Assembly: GCA_963853835.1 (NCBI GenBank)
Contig: OY970829.1
Span: 9,096,446 to 9,160,445, forward strand
Reading direction: 5' to 3'
Length of the DNA stretch: 64,000 bases
From: Calendula officinalis
Taxonomy: Eukaryota; Streptophyta; Magnoliopsida; Asterales; Asteraceae
The stretch's first letter is position 1. Each line of letters begins with the position of its first letter. Of the stretch, positions 11,115-22,429 are shown piece after piece. The notes below the pieces were generated by a model that saw only the letters and a program-made list of their open reading frames with translations, did no database searches and was not told the DNA's origin. A program made the translations under genes and the position numbers.

Positions 11115-12620
11115 ATATAATACATCTTTAATAAAATTCCATTAATTTAATTGTAAAAACCCATTATTAAATAATCACTCAATACTTAACAGCCTAGAAA
11201 AATACAATTAATTTGGGTTTTGAATTGTATACTCTTAGGCTAACCTAAACACCCCTAACAATAAAATCCCTAAACTGTTATTTTAGTAAGTTTTTAAAAA
11301 ACTTTTACAAACAAGATCAAACATGTGTAACTTTACGGGCAATTGATGATGTAACTGCGGTGGCGGCGAACGGAATGGGTAGTAAAAACAAGCGGCGATC
11401 GTTTAGGAATAATAAAACCAAAACGAATAATATAATAATAAGGGGATGGACTTTCTGGCTGTATGAAAACGGGGTAGGCCGTTCTAATGGATTAGATTTA
11501 ATGTTTTTTTAGAAATTCAAAAGTTCATTGGTTGTGATTCTATAATTAATTAACGGTCTTTTGTTTCTTCCAATCTAATATAACGAATCATCCATATCCT
11601 TTAGTTAATAAGTTAATTAACGGTCTTTAGTTACACACGCTCCTCCTTGTAAGTTAAACTAATTTGTGTAATAACTTATTAACTAAAGGATATGGATGGT
11701 TCGTTATATTAGATTTGCACAAACAAAATACCGTTAATTAATTATAGCACCACAACCGATGGACTTTTGAATTTCTAAAAAAACATGTAATCTAATCTAT
11801 CAGAATGGCCTACTCCGATTTCTTACCGCCTAAAAGCTCATCCCCTTTTGATTATCCCCCTCCATTCGTTTTGGTTTTATTATTCCTAAACCAGCGCCGC
11901 TTGTTTTTATTATCCCCTTCCATTCGCCGCCGCCACACGTACATCATAATTCGCCAGTAAAGTTACACATGTTTAATCTTGTTTGTAAAAAATTTAGGAA
12001 ACTTATTAAAATAACAGCTTAGGGATTTCTTATTGGGGGTGTTTAGGTTAGCTTGTTGAAAACATCTTTGGATTTTGTTACAGAAAAACCTAAAGTAAAT
12101 AAATAATAAATAAAATAAAGTATTTTTTATATAAGAATATAAAATTCCAAACCTAAATTAATTGTTGTATTTTTTTTAGGCTGCTAAGTATTGAGTGATT
12201 GTTTAATAACTGGTTTTTACAACTAAATTAATGGGATTATATTAAGGGTGTAATATATATGATGTATTAGTTTACATTAAAATATTACTATGAACATGTT
12301 AATCAGATGAAGCAGATTCAAAATTCTCTTGCAAACTATCAAAGGTTAGTTTCTCAGAATCTCGAACCCGAAGAACACGATTTGTGTTAGGATATAGAAA
12401 AAGTCCTTACAAGCTTGGTCGATATTCCTTTTCATATTTTGGAGATAATTATGGAACGTTGCGATGGTGTAGTGTACATGAACTTTCGTGCTACATGCAA
12501 ACTCAGTCATTTAGAAGCTCGTTTGATACAATGGAGCCATGGAAGGAGATTGCAAAGTTATCATTAGTTTCACTGTGGCTGATGGAATTTGACAATCATA
12601 AACTACTTTATTAAAGATAA
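10705..12620. repeat. Large inverted repeat (palindrome, arms about 0.9 kb)
   Basis: The left arm (about 10705-11614) is the reverse complement of the right arm (11673 to about 12620), with a spacer of only 58 bp (11615-11672). At the centre, AACTTATTAACTAAAGGATA at 11673 pairs with its complement ending at 11614. Matching continues through an ACATGTG(T/A)AAC-type stretch near 11320/11960, GCCGCC near 11370/11930, and the F-box coding part. Small indels, including a deletion of about 40 bp in the right arm near 12590, and scattered mismatches give it age. The arms carry divergent (head-to-head) copies of the 5' end of the F-box gene. Confidence 0.85.
12308..12616 (+). pseudogene. F-box fragment, copy D (right arm of the palindrome)
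   Basis: The plus strand reads NYQRLVSQNLEPEEHDL, a stop, then VDIPFHVLEIIMERC and YMNFRATCKLSHLEA, the mirror copy of the F-box in copy C. After that it loses frame (WSHGRRLQSYH followed by stops) and ends near 12616, where palindrome symmetry ends. It lacks the propeller domain. In-frame stops near 12388 and after 12560 make it non-coding. Confidence 0.65.
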
Positions 12621-12875
12621 ATTAGGCACAATTTGATCTAGATAAAAGTAGTTAGTATTAGATGATGGTTTAATTCTGACTCGTCTTTACTTTGCAACCT
12701 CCATTTTAGGAGACAGATATCATTACCAAATCCACTATCCAATCGAACCTATTGATTGTAAAGATGAAAATCCATCTTTGTCCATTTTACTCCCTTTCAA
12801 TCTACAAAAATCATACAAATGATTGTTAAATCATGAAAAAGAAAGCCATAAAGATTTGAACATGAATTAACTTAC

Positions 12876-13614
12876 CTCGCTTTTATCAGTCTCATTGGCT
12901 TTACGCTTCATAGCATCTTTAATTTTCATTAATTTTGCTCTGTAATACCGATTTGTGTAATCTTTCTCCATCTCAATCTATTGTTTCACTTGTGAATTAC
13001 ATTCTCAGTCTCAACATGAGTATGTTGTTTCCCACTTCCAACCAACTTAGGAAAAGCTACAAGAAGTCCCTCAATTCTAATCAGAGGCATATCAACAAAA
13101 TGCCATGTAAAAAATAACATGAAATTAGTTAACAACATTATGACAAATATGACATACAACTATGAAGTTTAAATGCATTCAAAAATTCTTCAAGCATAAG
13201 GGAGCTGCATTTATGTATCGATCTGAAATTCATTTTTCTTTTATCTATTAAACTAATGACACTTAGATCCAGGATGTCATTATAGTGAAAACAGTAGCAA
13301 TTCAGCATGAAACTCTTAGTTTACATTTTATTTTCAAATAAAGTGATCACATATTACAATCACGTCCAATTATTTTGAATGATCTAGATTCAAAAGGTAA
13401 ATACAAAATGAAACAAACAACTCACCTTTGCCAGATTTACTAATAATCAGAACTGCTAGAACTACCTGTAAGAAAACAAACATAGTTAACAACCAAAGCT
13501 ACGCACCAGAAACCCTAAATCTACTAACAAATAACCCGATCAAATACGATGCTCAAACTTCTAAGCGATTTCACATCTGACTTCTCGAAATGAAATTCAA
13601 AGCTTAATTACCAT
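12876..13614 (-). pseudogene. Delta-COP (coatomer subunit delta) 5' gene fragment
   Basis: On the minus strand an ATG at 13614-13612 ends an exon at a GT donor. The next exon, 13465-13426 (AG and GT borders), completes the delta-COP N-terminus MVVLAVLIISKSGK. A third block at about 13107-13004 reads FVDMPLIRIEGLLVAFPKLV, then GSGKQHTHVETENV, as in the longin domain of delta-COP. A further block ending at 12876 (donor GTAAG) reads KIKDAMKRKANETDKSE, the linker of the same protein. Stops after ETENVIHK, a lost acceptor at exon 3 and missing exons show a dead partial copy. Introns are kept, so it arose by DNA duplication, not retroposition. The functional protein is a COPI coat subunit. Confidence 0.75.
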
Positions 13615-13893
13615 TTTGAAGAGTATCGGAGTTCAATGTCGTTTGAATCAAGTGAAAAACATTAGAGCACCCCTACAATGTAAAAACTAAAAAGTACAGA
13701 TCGAGAATTGATTTGAGATAAAATCGGAAAAATAAACGACGGAAAGGAGTAGATCGGCGAAGAGAAATCGTACCTGAAAGTAGGCTGATCCGGCGAGAAG
13801 AGACCCGATAAGTTGTTGTATCGTTTCCTTTGTTATCGTTGTTTCGGTGTGCAATTCCTAGTGAATGAATACACTGTTGCAATTGTTGCGTTC

Positions 13894-14815
13894 ACAAGTA
13901 AGCACGCATAGAAATCGAAGCTCTATCTAATCCAAAAATTAAAAACTTACAACCTGCAACATCAATTAGTATATACTAAACAATCAAAATATATGCAGTA
14001 AAAACAAAAACTACTTGATGTTTTACACAAAACAAGTAAACTGTTCATTATTCATTATGAGTCTCACTGCAGATCTCTTATTATGCTACAATCTCATATT
14101 TGTTTCAATTACAAACAAAAACTAACGTGCAGCTCCGCTTCCGCCCCTGCCTCAACTGGAGTTGTTTCCAGTGTCCTGATAGCTAATTAATAACAAAGTA
14201 TAATAATAACCGGATAATATGAATAATTATTAAAAATAAAATTATTTACTCCTTGCAGCATCGCCACTACATCGTCATATTTTATGCTCACACGCACCAC
14301 CATATAGTCACAGTTAAATTAATTTAAAAAAACATTAACAAACTTATAAAATTAGTTTAACTAATCTGGTACGTTTAATTAGTATGTTAATGTTTTTAAA
14401 TTAATTTAACTGTGATTATATGGTGCATATGAGAATAAATCTGACGATGCAGTGACGATGCTGCAAAGAGTAAGTAATTTTGTTTTTAGTAATTATTAAT
14501 ATTATCTGACTATTATTATAGTCTGTTATTAATTAGCTATAAGGACACTGGAAACAGTTCCAGTGGAGGTGGAGGCGAAGCTGCACTTTAGTTTTTGTTT
14601 GTAATTGAAATAAATATGAGATTGTAGCATAATAAGAGATATGCAGTGCAGACTCATAATGAATAATGAACAATTTACTTATTTTGTTTTATTAAGCAAG
14701 TAGTTTTTGTTTTTATTGCAAATATTTGGATTCTTTAGTATATAATAATTGATGTTACATGTCGTAATTTTTTTAGTTTTTAAATTACTTTGAGCTTCGA
14801 TTTGTGCTTACTTGT
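13894..14815. mobile_element. Second long inverted repeat, possible foldback or long-TIR element
   Basis: Arms 13894-14340 and 14385-14815 are reverse complements around a 44-bp loop. The outer ends are ACAAGTAAGCAC and GTGCTTACTTGT; the inner ends are AACATTAACA and TGTTAATGTT. Matching runs through CATTATTCATTATGAGTC and CCAGTGTCC. Near-complete TIR structure without coding capacity resembles foldback or MULE-like MITEs. No target duplication is evident at the ends. It lies just upstream of the delta-COP fragment. Confidence 0.7.
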
Positions 14816-16291
14816 AAAGAAATGGGCTCAACTGAAAGGGTATAACTTTTGGCTCGGGTCTCCGTTTTAGACCCACGAGTAACCAAATCGAAGCTTACAA
14901 CGAGGACTACGACATGATAAATAGCCATAGGCGTTTTACCGAACTTTCCGGCCCAAAAACGTTGTTTTTGGACATTTATTTGAGTTTTTATGTTTTTTCC
15001 TTTTTATATTGGACTTTGTTTTAGGTCCAGTTTATGACCTGTTTGTTGTTTTTTGTCCATTCGAAATTATGAGCCATATTTAAAGTGTGTTTTAATGAAT
15101 GGAATAATCAGCTGACGTTTTTACAAAACTCGAATTTTCTCTCCCAAAATTAATTGTGTTCTTGTGTTGAAGTTTTGAAAGCTAATCCCACGGAATTCTT
15201 GAATCAACGCGGTTTGGTTAGATTGTCCCGGCATTCGTTGAAGGGTCCAATTTCTACTATAATTTTTAGCCTACATCAATTTTATGTCATAAAAACATTG
15301 TGCATTTAAAAAAATGTAAACTCAGGTTGTTCATTATATAACATAATTATCAAAAGTACTAAAACCATATTAGTGGGTTTAGCATTCTACTTTATATATT
15401 TACTTAATTATAGTACACTAGAAAGAGTATTAAGACATGATAAAAACTTGTACAGAGAGGAAGTGGCAAAATGAGCGGGTTTAGCATTCTACTTTATATA
15501 TCTAGTTACTAAGTTGCAAAAACTAAGTTGCGATTCTTATTTTGGCTCGTTTTTCTATGTGTAGAATCTGGTTTAGGATCATTTTTGCCAACTTTTGGAT
15601 TCAGATAGCTAGAGGTGGCAAACAGGTAGATTTGTACAATTCGGATGGTCAACTTGAAGAACTTTTTGTCTAAAGATTTTAAATTTTTATAAACAATTAA
15701 TGTATCAAATATGATTAAAAAATTATTTTTTTCAATAGTAATCTATGTTTTAAAAAATACTATATTATGATTCAAGAGTTTTCAAACCGTTTAACCCATC
15801 TTCTTTTTAGCTATTGTTGTAAGGGTTTGGTAATGGATCAAAACAGGTAATTTTGTTCCATATGTCCTGTTTCCACCCGATTATTTGCTAAAAAAACTAC
15901 ATAACAAATCTAATTAACACTTACTTCCACTGGCCTCAGCATCATCACCACAGGAGCGTACATAACTGTGATTGGAAATAGGAGCTGGTTTCAATGGTGG
16001 TAGCGGAGCTACTTGGGTCAGCCGGAATAGAGAGGAAAGATTGGTGGTGAGAAAGAGAAAGTGGGGAGGTCAAAAAGTGTGTGATCATGCAAAAATGGTT
16101 GTCTATTGAGTACTAGTTGTGTGTTATAGAAAGAAACAACCTTTGATCTTTTTGGCTAATGGGCTTCATGGGGACAACCCATTGAGCAAAAAAAACGGGC
16201 CTTTAATGTCGTAAAGTTAAAAATAATATCCAAGATCTATACAAATTCGCATAATCTCGAAAAAGGACCATCTATTGCAAAATGTATTATA
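14816..16291. other. Intergenic DNA, possible LTR-like remnant
   Basis: No coding frame supported. The part 14830-15260 has the composition of a worn LTR (pyrimidine-rich runs, a CCCGGCATTCGTTGAAGG-like stretch) but I cannot place it in a family or find ends. A direct repeat of about 25 bp (GGGTTTAGCATTCTACTTTA) occurs at about 15376 and 15478. Confidence 0.3.
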
Positions 16292-16325
16292 CTAGTGGGT
16301 TTTACCTTGCGCGATGCCGCGAGAA
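16292..16325 (-). mobile_element. Helitron 3' terminus (minus strand)
   Basis: Read on the minus strand: a GC-rich hairpin (CGCGGCATCGCGC, about 16322-16310) followed by a short A-rich stretch and CTAG at 16295-16292, with T as the next base. Hairpin plus CTRR before T is the Helitron 3' signature. The body would extend to the right; its 5' TC end was not identified. Confidence 0.5.
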
Positions 16326-16522
16326 TTATTATATGATACCCAAAATACTATAGGTCCAATTTTCATATACATAATATATAATTTATTTAAATTGATCTAT
16401 AGTGACAATGAATTTAAAATATTCAGTATCAAAATAATTCGATTAAAAGTAAGTGATATTCTGATTGAAGGCTTTAATAATTTGATTAGTGATAATCAAA
16501 TACTTTTGAAAACTGAAATATA

Positions 16523-16838
16523 CTTCCTCCGATTCAAAATAAGTGCTACACTTTTTTTACATGGGTGGTTCAAAATAAGTGCTACACTTTGAAGAATTAC
16601 CTTATTTGGCAAAAAAATAGTAGGACCCACACCCAATAATTATCTACTTTAACAAAGTGAAATAACTCATTTACCCTTACTTTTTTACTTTTAAACATCA
16701 TTAACCCCACTTTATTCAAAAGGTGTGGGACCCATTATCCACTAACCATTCAATTAATCTAATTTAATCATCATTATAATCTTTTACCTAAAAAATCGTG
16801 AAACCCAAAGTGTAGCACTTATTTTGAATCGGAGGAAG
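16523..16838. mobile_element. Stowaway-like MITE, copy 1 (316 bp)
   Basis: Terminal inverted repeats begin CTTCCTCCGATTCAAAATAA and end with its near complement, closing GGATTCGGAGGAAG-like at 16838. TA dinucleotides flank both ends (16521-16522 and 16839-16840), as for Tc1/mariner-type MITEs. The inner copy of the TIR motif (TTCAAAATAAGTGCTACACT) is repeated just inside. Related copies lie at 21376, 22990 and 23924. Confidence 0.85.
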
Positions 16839-17447
16839 TAATAGTATAGACTAAAACATAGGAAAGAAGGAGAAATACTTGTAGTAAATTTGTGTCAAAT
16901 TTAATATAGAAAGCAAATATAGTAAAAAAAAAAAAAGCAATAAGTAATGTTACAAAGTCAACAAAAACGGCTCTGGGGGAAAAGAGACGTTGTGCAAATT
17001 AGTAAGCTGTTACACGTGGCAGAATTTAAATGGATGACCTACTATTCACACGATGGCTATTGTTAGGTATATAATTTTAATGCAAAATCGGTTTTGATCA
17101 AAAGTATGGTATAAAATTGAAAATTAATTGAAGAAACTTTCTCGGTTAGGGACTGGTTATTTTTGATAAACTAACAAAACTAAAGTATACATTTTTTATA
17201 AACTAACAAAAACAATATTAGATAAATGATATATAATCATATTTTATTGTCTATTTATGTGTCTGCTCACTTGATAAGATGATATGTGCAATCCGCTAAT
17301 TCATCATTCTAATATTATATCTTGATTTTGACACATGTCTTGATCAAGTGAGTAGGCACATAAGTAGACACATATACCATTACTCGTAATATTATTTCTT
17401 CTATTTCAACATAAGTTATATACTTTTCATTTTGAGTTACAGAAATT

Positions 17448-17688
17448 GTAGGCCCGGACCTATAGCAAAATATTAAATTAGGGGATCATAATTTTTAAAC
17501 TCTTTTTTATTTTTTGAGGAAGTCAAAAGTTATCATTTTGCTATCCTCTTCTTCTCAACGTCTTTGCTCTAGTGCTCTGTGAATGTGAAGGCGATTGTAG
17601 GAATAAGTTGATATTTATTTTTACAATTACGTTAAGGGCCCCAAAATCAGTATTCGCCTAGGGCCTGATAAACTCAGGGTCGGCCCTG
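17448..17688. mobile_element. Possible hAT-like MITE next to F-box copy B
   Basis: Ends GTAGGCCCGGACCTA and CAGGGTCGGCCCTG are imperfect inverted repeats resembling CAGGGCCGGCCC-type hAT MITE termini. No target duplication confirmed. It lies just downstream of the F-box copy. Confidence 0.35.
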
Positions 17689-17741
17689 TCCACACCCTCT
17701 AAATATCTCATCAAGTGTACAAACAGTTTGGGTTAGGATTT

Positions 17742-18780
17742 TTAACCAGTTATGACCCAACCCGACTTATTGCCACCCCTAACACGCAATATATACCTAC
17801 ATTCCCACAACGACACATGGGTTGTTGGTAACACTGGATAAGGCATAGAAGATAGGGAGATGGTTTTATCTTTGATACGGTACGTATATAATACTTTGCC
17901 CGTTTCGCCAAGATAGTGTATATAACCCCCCATATCCGAGCCAATTGCGGGGATGTAATGTTGAGAGTAACCATTTATGAAAAGTATGGCCTCTTTGAGT
18001 TCTTCCATTTCCTCGAACACCATACTAGTCGTGTCGAGTTTGTAAAAATCCACAGCAATTGGTGTTTTATTTGTTGTGTGCGGATAATGTATTGCAATGT
18101 AGAATAGTTCTCCATTACATTCTTCTAGACAAGAAGTCGTGCGGGTAGGAACATGTGAAGGGAGTCTCACAAATGGCAATAAATTTAACATTACCACAAC
18201 TTTTTCCTTAAACACAACTTCGATTTGTATGACAAAATCAGGACTCGCGTTGCATAGCGTGTATATTTTACCGTTGTAACAAGCGAGGCCGTGTAATACA
18301 CCATCACCGCCTACTATGTTTAATTTTCAGTTGTTCATTATACGACTTTTTCATCCATTTTGACATCTTACTTTTATGGTCTAGCCCGCACATAAAAATA
18401 GTTGGATGATCGGGAGGCAACGACAAACAACATACTTGAATAGATTGAGAATCTACATCTTTAAAAATCAAAGGGGGGAGACTTATGATCTTAGAAGCCA
18501 CGGGATTCCAAAGAGACCATGTGTCATTTTGTGGATGGTTGGAGAGAATTACCCAACCATGGAAATACGCTCGGATACGATTCTTAATCAGCTCGGGGAT
18601 CCGGCAGTGATATTGAGATGATATGTCGTGTTTCGGGTAGAAAAAGTGGTCGCCCGTTTCTAGGTTTTGAGCAACCAACCATTGACTATTTTGCACATAA
18701 TGGAGGCAATCGATCAAATACGGCCGAACACTCTTTGTATTCCCCATCTAAGATGTTCATAACATACTTCAATATATCAG
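17742..18780 (-). pseudogene. F-box/DUF295 (KIB-like) gene, copy B, frameshifted
   Basis: Near duplicate of copy A, about 10 kb away on the same strand. The minus-strand segment 18747-18304 starts MGNTKSVRPYLIDCLHYV and includes RIRAYFHGWVILSNHPQND and SLWNPVASKIISLPPLIF. After EQLKI the frame is lost at about 18330 and resumes one frame over as GGDGVLHGLACYNGKIYTL. The second half, 18215-17742, keeps CNGELFYIAIHYPHTTNK and a C-terminus that copy A lost. It has no F-box at the N-terminus; a frame above 18747 (INADILKYVMNILD) may be a relic of it. One small indel makes it a pseudogene. Confidence 0.75.
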
Positions 18781-18849
18781 CATTAATACATTTATATTTT
18801 CCAGACGATTTTTAAATGTTTTAACCAAACTCACGTAAGTATCAATTGA

Positions 18850-19174
18850 TTCATTTGTTTTTAAAAGACCAATATTTCATTTAATAAAATTGCAAACTAC
18901 AATATACAAAAAGAAGAAACACGGCTACTAACCTAGTGCTATAGTGTTCCTAAACTTAAGCAATAAGAATTGAATATCAAATAAACGTGTATCTACTAAA
19001 AAATGCATGCCTAAAAACTTGGACGATATCAACTACTTATTGTTGGAAATAGTAAGGTTATTTGGAAATTGAGAAATAGAGTACATAAAAACCTTAAATG
19101 ATAGGAATCATCCATTCCGTATAGTTTGGTTTCATTCAAGTTGGTTTTTTTCCAGTTATTTGTTTTAGTATATA
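18850..19174. other. Intergenic DNA, nothing recognised
   Basis: AT-rich, no coding frame, no structured repeat seen. Confidence 0.5.
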
Positions 19175-19441
19175 GGGTTTTTCTAACATGTGCATGTTAG
19201 AGTGCATTAAATACCTCAAACTTTCTATTATAACTTCAAAATGCATTTAATACTATCTTCAAAATGTAACCTATGGACTTTATTGATGTTTAATAACATT
19301 TTATTATGAAACTTTGAGTTAGTTAATACACCCTAACATGTGTCTTGGGGGCACATGTTAGAAAAACCCATATATTATCAAAGAATATATATAAAACACA
19401 TGTTAGAAAAACCCATATATTATCAAAGAATATATATAAAA
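19175..19441. repeat. MITE-like inverted repeat with a tandemly duplicated 45-bp end
   Basis: GGGTTTTTCTAACATGTG at 19175 and CACATGTTAGAAAAACCC ending at 19369 are inverted termini of a block of about 195 bp. The right terminus plus flank is present twice in tandem: 19352-19396 and 19397-19441 appear identical over 45 bp, starting CACATGTTAGAAAAACCC. Confidence 0.6.
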
Positions 19442-20850
19442 CAGTTATGAAAACCGTTATTACCCAATGACTATTCGACAAACGAAAACACATGCTAACC
19501 ATACATAAACGGATCTAAGTATCTAACTTAAAACAAGGAATGACTTACACCTTAAAACGAACTCGAAACCGATCATAATGATTGAGACTTGACCGACACT
19601 CAGCTTGTTCCCTTTTTTGCTGTCGTGCTCCTTCTCTATCTTGGTTTAATGTTTTTGGTGTTTGTGGCTAACGATAATTAACGTATATAACCTCACATGC
19701 CCGTAAGTTTTGGATATATCACAACTAAAAGGTGTTTATCCTTGACTACGTTTATCAATGAATTTCTTCAAATCCAAACCGGCCAACTTACAAGCCACAC
19801 GGCCCACACCCTCATCTTCTTTGTCCACCCCAATCACACGCCAAAGATCTGACGTCGACATAGGATGAACGCCCCGCCTGGGGTGTCTTTGAGGAGGTGC
19901 GGCCATACATGACCTACACTTTAGAAGGACCCCAATTTTTTTTTATATAATCTTACAGTTTTTAAGCATCACTTAATAATCTAACAGGGAAAATAATTAG
20001 AAATTGTATTTAAGAGACCTACTTTCATATATTCGCATAAGGTCTTCATGATTCACGGGACGCCCATGCGCCTCACCAACGATAATATTTTGTGTTCTTT
20101 TCAAACGTTAAATCCCCCCCCCCCCCCCCCCCCCTTCTTTTTCTAAAATATAATGAGTTCATCTGACGAAGAATAATCCAAGACCAGCTCATCCGAAAAA
20201 TAATGGGCCAAAAAATTGGTAAAACTCTACTGTTAATATGAATTAAAGTGACTAGTTAGTAGATGATAAACTCCACTCATTTTGAATAAAGTGATATCAG
20301 TTGTGGTTAAAAGTAAAAATAATAATAAAACTATAATTTCACTATATTATAATGTACAGTTAGTAAAGTAAATTCCAAAATTTATTATTTATTTTGAAAA
20401 AATAAAAAAAATTATCAAATAGTATAAAAAATGTATACGCTTCTTACATTTTCAAAATTAATTGACATGGGATCCTAATTTTATTTTATAAGTCATCATA
20501 CTTTTGCCATGAATTATTATCCTCGTGCCATTCATTCTTTAGATGTCACGTGAAATGAGGAGCAAGGAAAAAGGACGGAAGGCTTGGCCGCTTGGCCACA
20601 AACACGCATATAATGTGTGAGGCTAATGGGTAATGAGTCTATACTATCACACTATTTTTATCGTATTTATCATCTAACTTTATCAACTACTTCATATCAT
20701 TTTAGAGAAAATACAAATTACACCTATCATATAATTTTAATTTTCATATCACCATTAATTTTTAATTTATTTTTTAAAATATGATTAATGATTTGTTCCA
20801 TCACATATTAATTAATATTTTTTCTTCATGTCTAACCCATCACATCAAAA
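19442..20850. other. Intergenic DNA with a poly-C run
   Basis: No gene supported. A run of 21 C residues lies at 20114-20134, unusual in such AT-rich DNA and a likely place for sequencing or assembly error. A short minus-strand frame near 19725-19861 is discussed under rejected items. Confidence 0.5.
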
Positions 20851-21240
20851 GGCCAAAATGTATTTACTATTTAGTATCTTGAATTTGGCTGATTAGGTCA
20901 TCTAATATTCTGAACTATTAAAGGTGGAACATGTTATCCTGAACTTGACAAAATGGTCGATTTAATATATGGATCCCTTTAATATATTGACTCACTAATT
21001 TGATCGCGTTTTTAACGTGATTTGCTTCTAATATCAATATATTGAGATGGACGTATATTTTTTAGTCCGTCAAAAGCTCTAAAAAATGTAATTCAAGTAA
21101 GAAAACATGGTTAAATTAGTGAGTCAAAGTACTAAATCGACCATTTTATTAAGTTCAGGATAACATGATGCACTTTTAACAGTTTAGCGTAGTAGATGAC
21201 CCAATCAACCAAATTCTGAGTATTAAAATGTATTTTTACC
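20851..21240. mobile_element. Foldback MITE, GGCCAAAAT family, copy 1
   Basis: Starts GGCCAAAATGTATTTAC and ends TATTTTTACC; internal inverted blocks include ACTTGACAAAATGGTCGATT-like and TAAATCGACCATTTT. It matches the elements at 42603-42839 and 44890-45041 in the DRP2 introns but is more diverged and longer in the middle. Confidence 0.65.
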
Positions 21241-21375
21241 TATTAAAAGATAAAAATAAACAATTTATTATTAGTCTGGCCAAAACTTTGTTCCGCATTT
21301 TCAAAAAACGATCTAACCTATGAAATATTACATTTGTAGCCCAAAAGGCGCATATAGCCCCGTGGAATAATAATA

Positions 21376-22100
21376 CTTCCTCCGTTCAAAATAAATGATA
21401 CACTTTTCATTTTTGGCTGCTTCAAACTAAGTGATACACTTTGAAACTTTTCTTATTTGGTTAAATATAGTGGGCCATACCCACTAACTATCTACTTTAA
21501 TAAAGTGAAATTACTCATTTACACTAACTACCCCCGCCAAACTCAAATATGCCCATGTGGCAGGCAAAGTGACGCCACCTAAACCAAGCCACCACACCGT
21601 AAGTTGTGTGAGTGACTACTCAAGCCATTTCACTAGCGAAAGTGGCTTGAGTGGCAGAGTGGGTGTAGTTTTCGAGATTGTTTTTAGGTATTTTATGAAT
21701 GAGTGATACTTTAATGATGATAGAAAGAGTATTTAGGGGTTTGAATATGAAATGTGAAATGATGATGTGATGTTGATGTGCCGTTGAGGTGGGCAAGTAG
21801 CTCAAACCATCATACCCATCACTCTTAGGGGTGAATCAAAATAAATGATACACTTCTAATATCTACCTTATTTGGTAAAAAGATGGGACCCTATCTCCAC
21901 TAAATATCTACTTTAATAAAGTGAAATTATATTTTTATACATACTTTTACTTTTAAACATCATTAATATTACCCTTTTCTAAATGAGTGAGACATATTCT
22001 ACACTTACTATTTCACTTTAATTAATTTGAATCTACATTTTAATCTTTTGTCTCAAAAATCGTGAAACCTTAAATATATCACTTTTGTGTTTGGAAAATA
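21376..22100. mobile_element. Two Stowaway-like MITE fragments around a 310-bp insertion
   Basis: From 21376 (CTTCCTCCGTTCAAAATAA, after TA) to about 21520 the sequence matches the left half of the MITE at 23924. About 21521-21830 is unrelated sequence with ends CCCCCGCC and CTTAGGGG. From about 21833 a second related copy runs to about 22095. This reads as an insertion into, or a junction of, two MITE copies. Confidence 0.55.
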
Positions 22101-22344
22101 TATTGAGAAATATATTGATACTTACTATTTATGTTTATTTTATGTTACTACTCACCACAATATGTGTGATTTATTAATTCTTTTTACTTATATCATCCAT
22201 TGATTTCGAGACTTGTCTTAATCAAATGAGCAAACACATAAATAAATACAAATATCATTTCTCATATCTTAATTCAATATTGCGAACTATCAATATTTAT
22301 ATGCATTCTAATACAGATACAGTAGTAACATTTTTTTTTGTCTA

Positions 22345-22347
<3 letters not shown>

Positions 22348-22395
<48 letters not shown>
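22348..22395. repeat. Trinucleotide microsatellite (ATT)n
   Basis: About 16 perfect TAT/ATT units in a row. A shorter run of the same type is at about 62769-62790. Confidence 0.95.
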
Positions 22396-22396
<1 letters not shown>

Positions 22397-22429
22397 AATA
22401 AGTAATTAATGTGTCATATAGGACTACAT

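Noticed and set aside
13673..13882. Minus-strand 69-codon frame before the delta-COP fragment
   Set aside because: It overlaps the presumed 5' UTR/first-intron region (a GTACG donor lies at about 13773) and has no protein features.
16314..16592. Plus-strand 92-codon frame
   Set aside because: It runs into the MITE at 16523 and its 3' end is translated MITE terminus; no coding signal.
19725..19861. Minus-strand 45-codon frame (MSTSDLWRVIGVDKEDEG...) with protein-like composition
   Set aside because: Short, no recognised family and no neighbouring exon with splice sites. It could be a gene fragment, but I cannot support a call.
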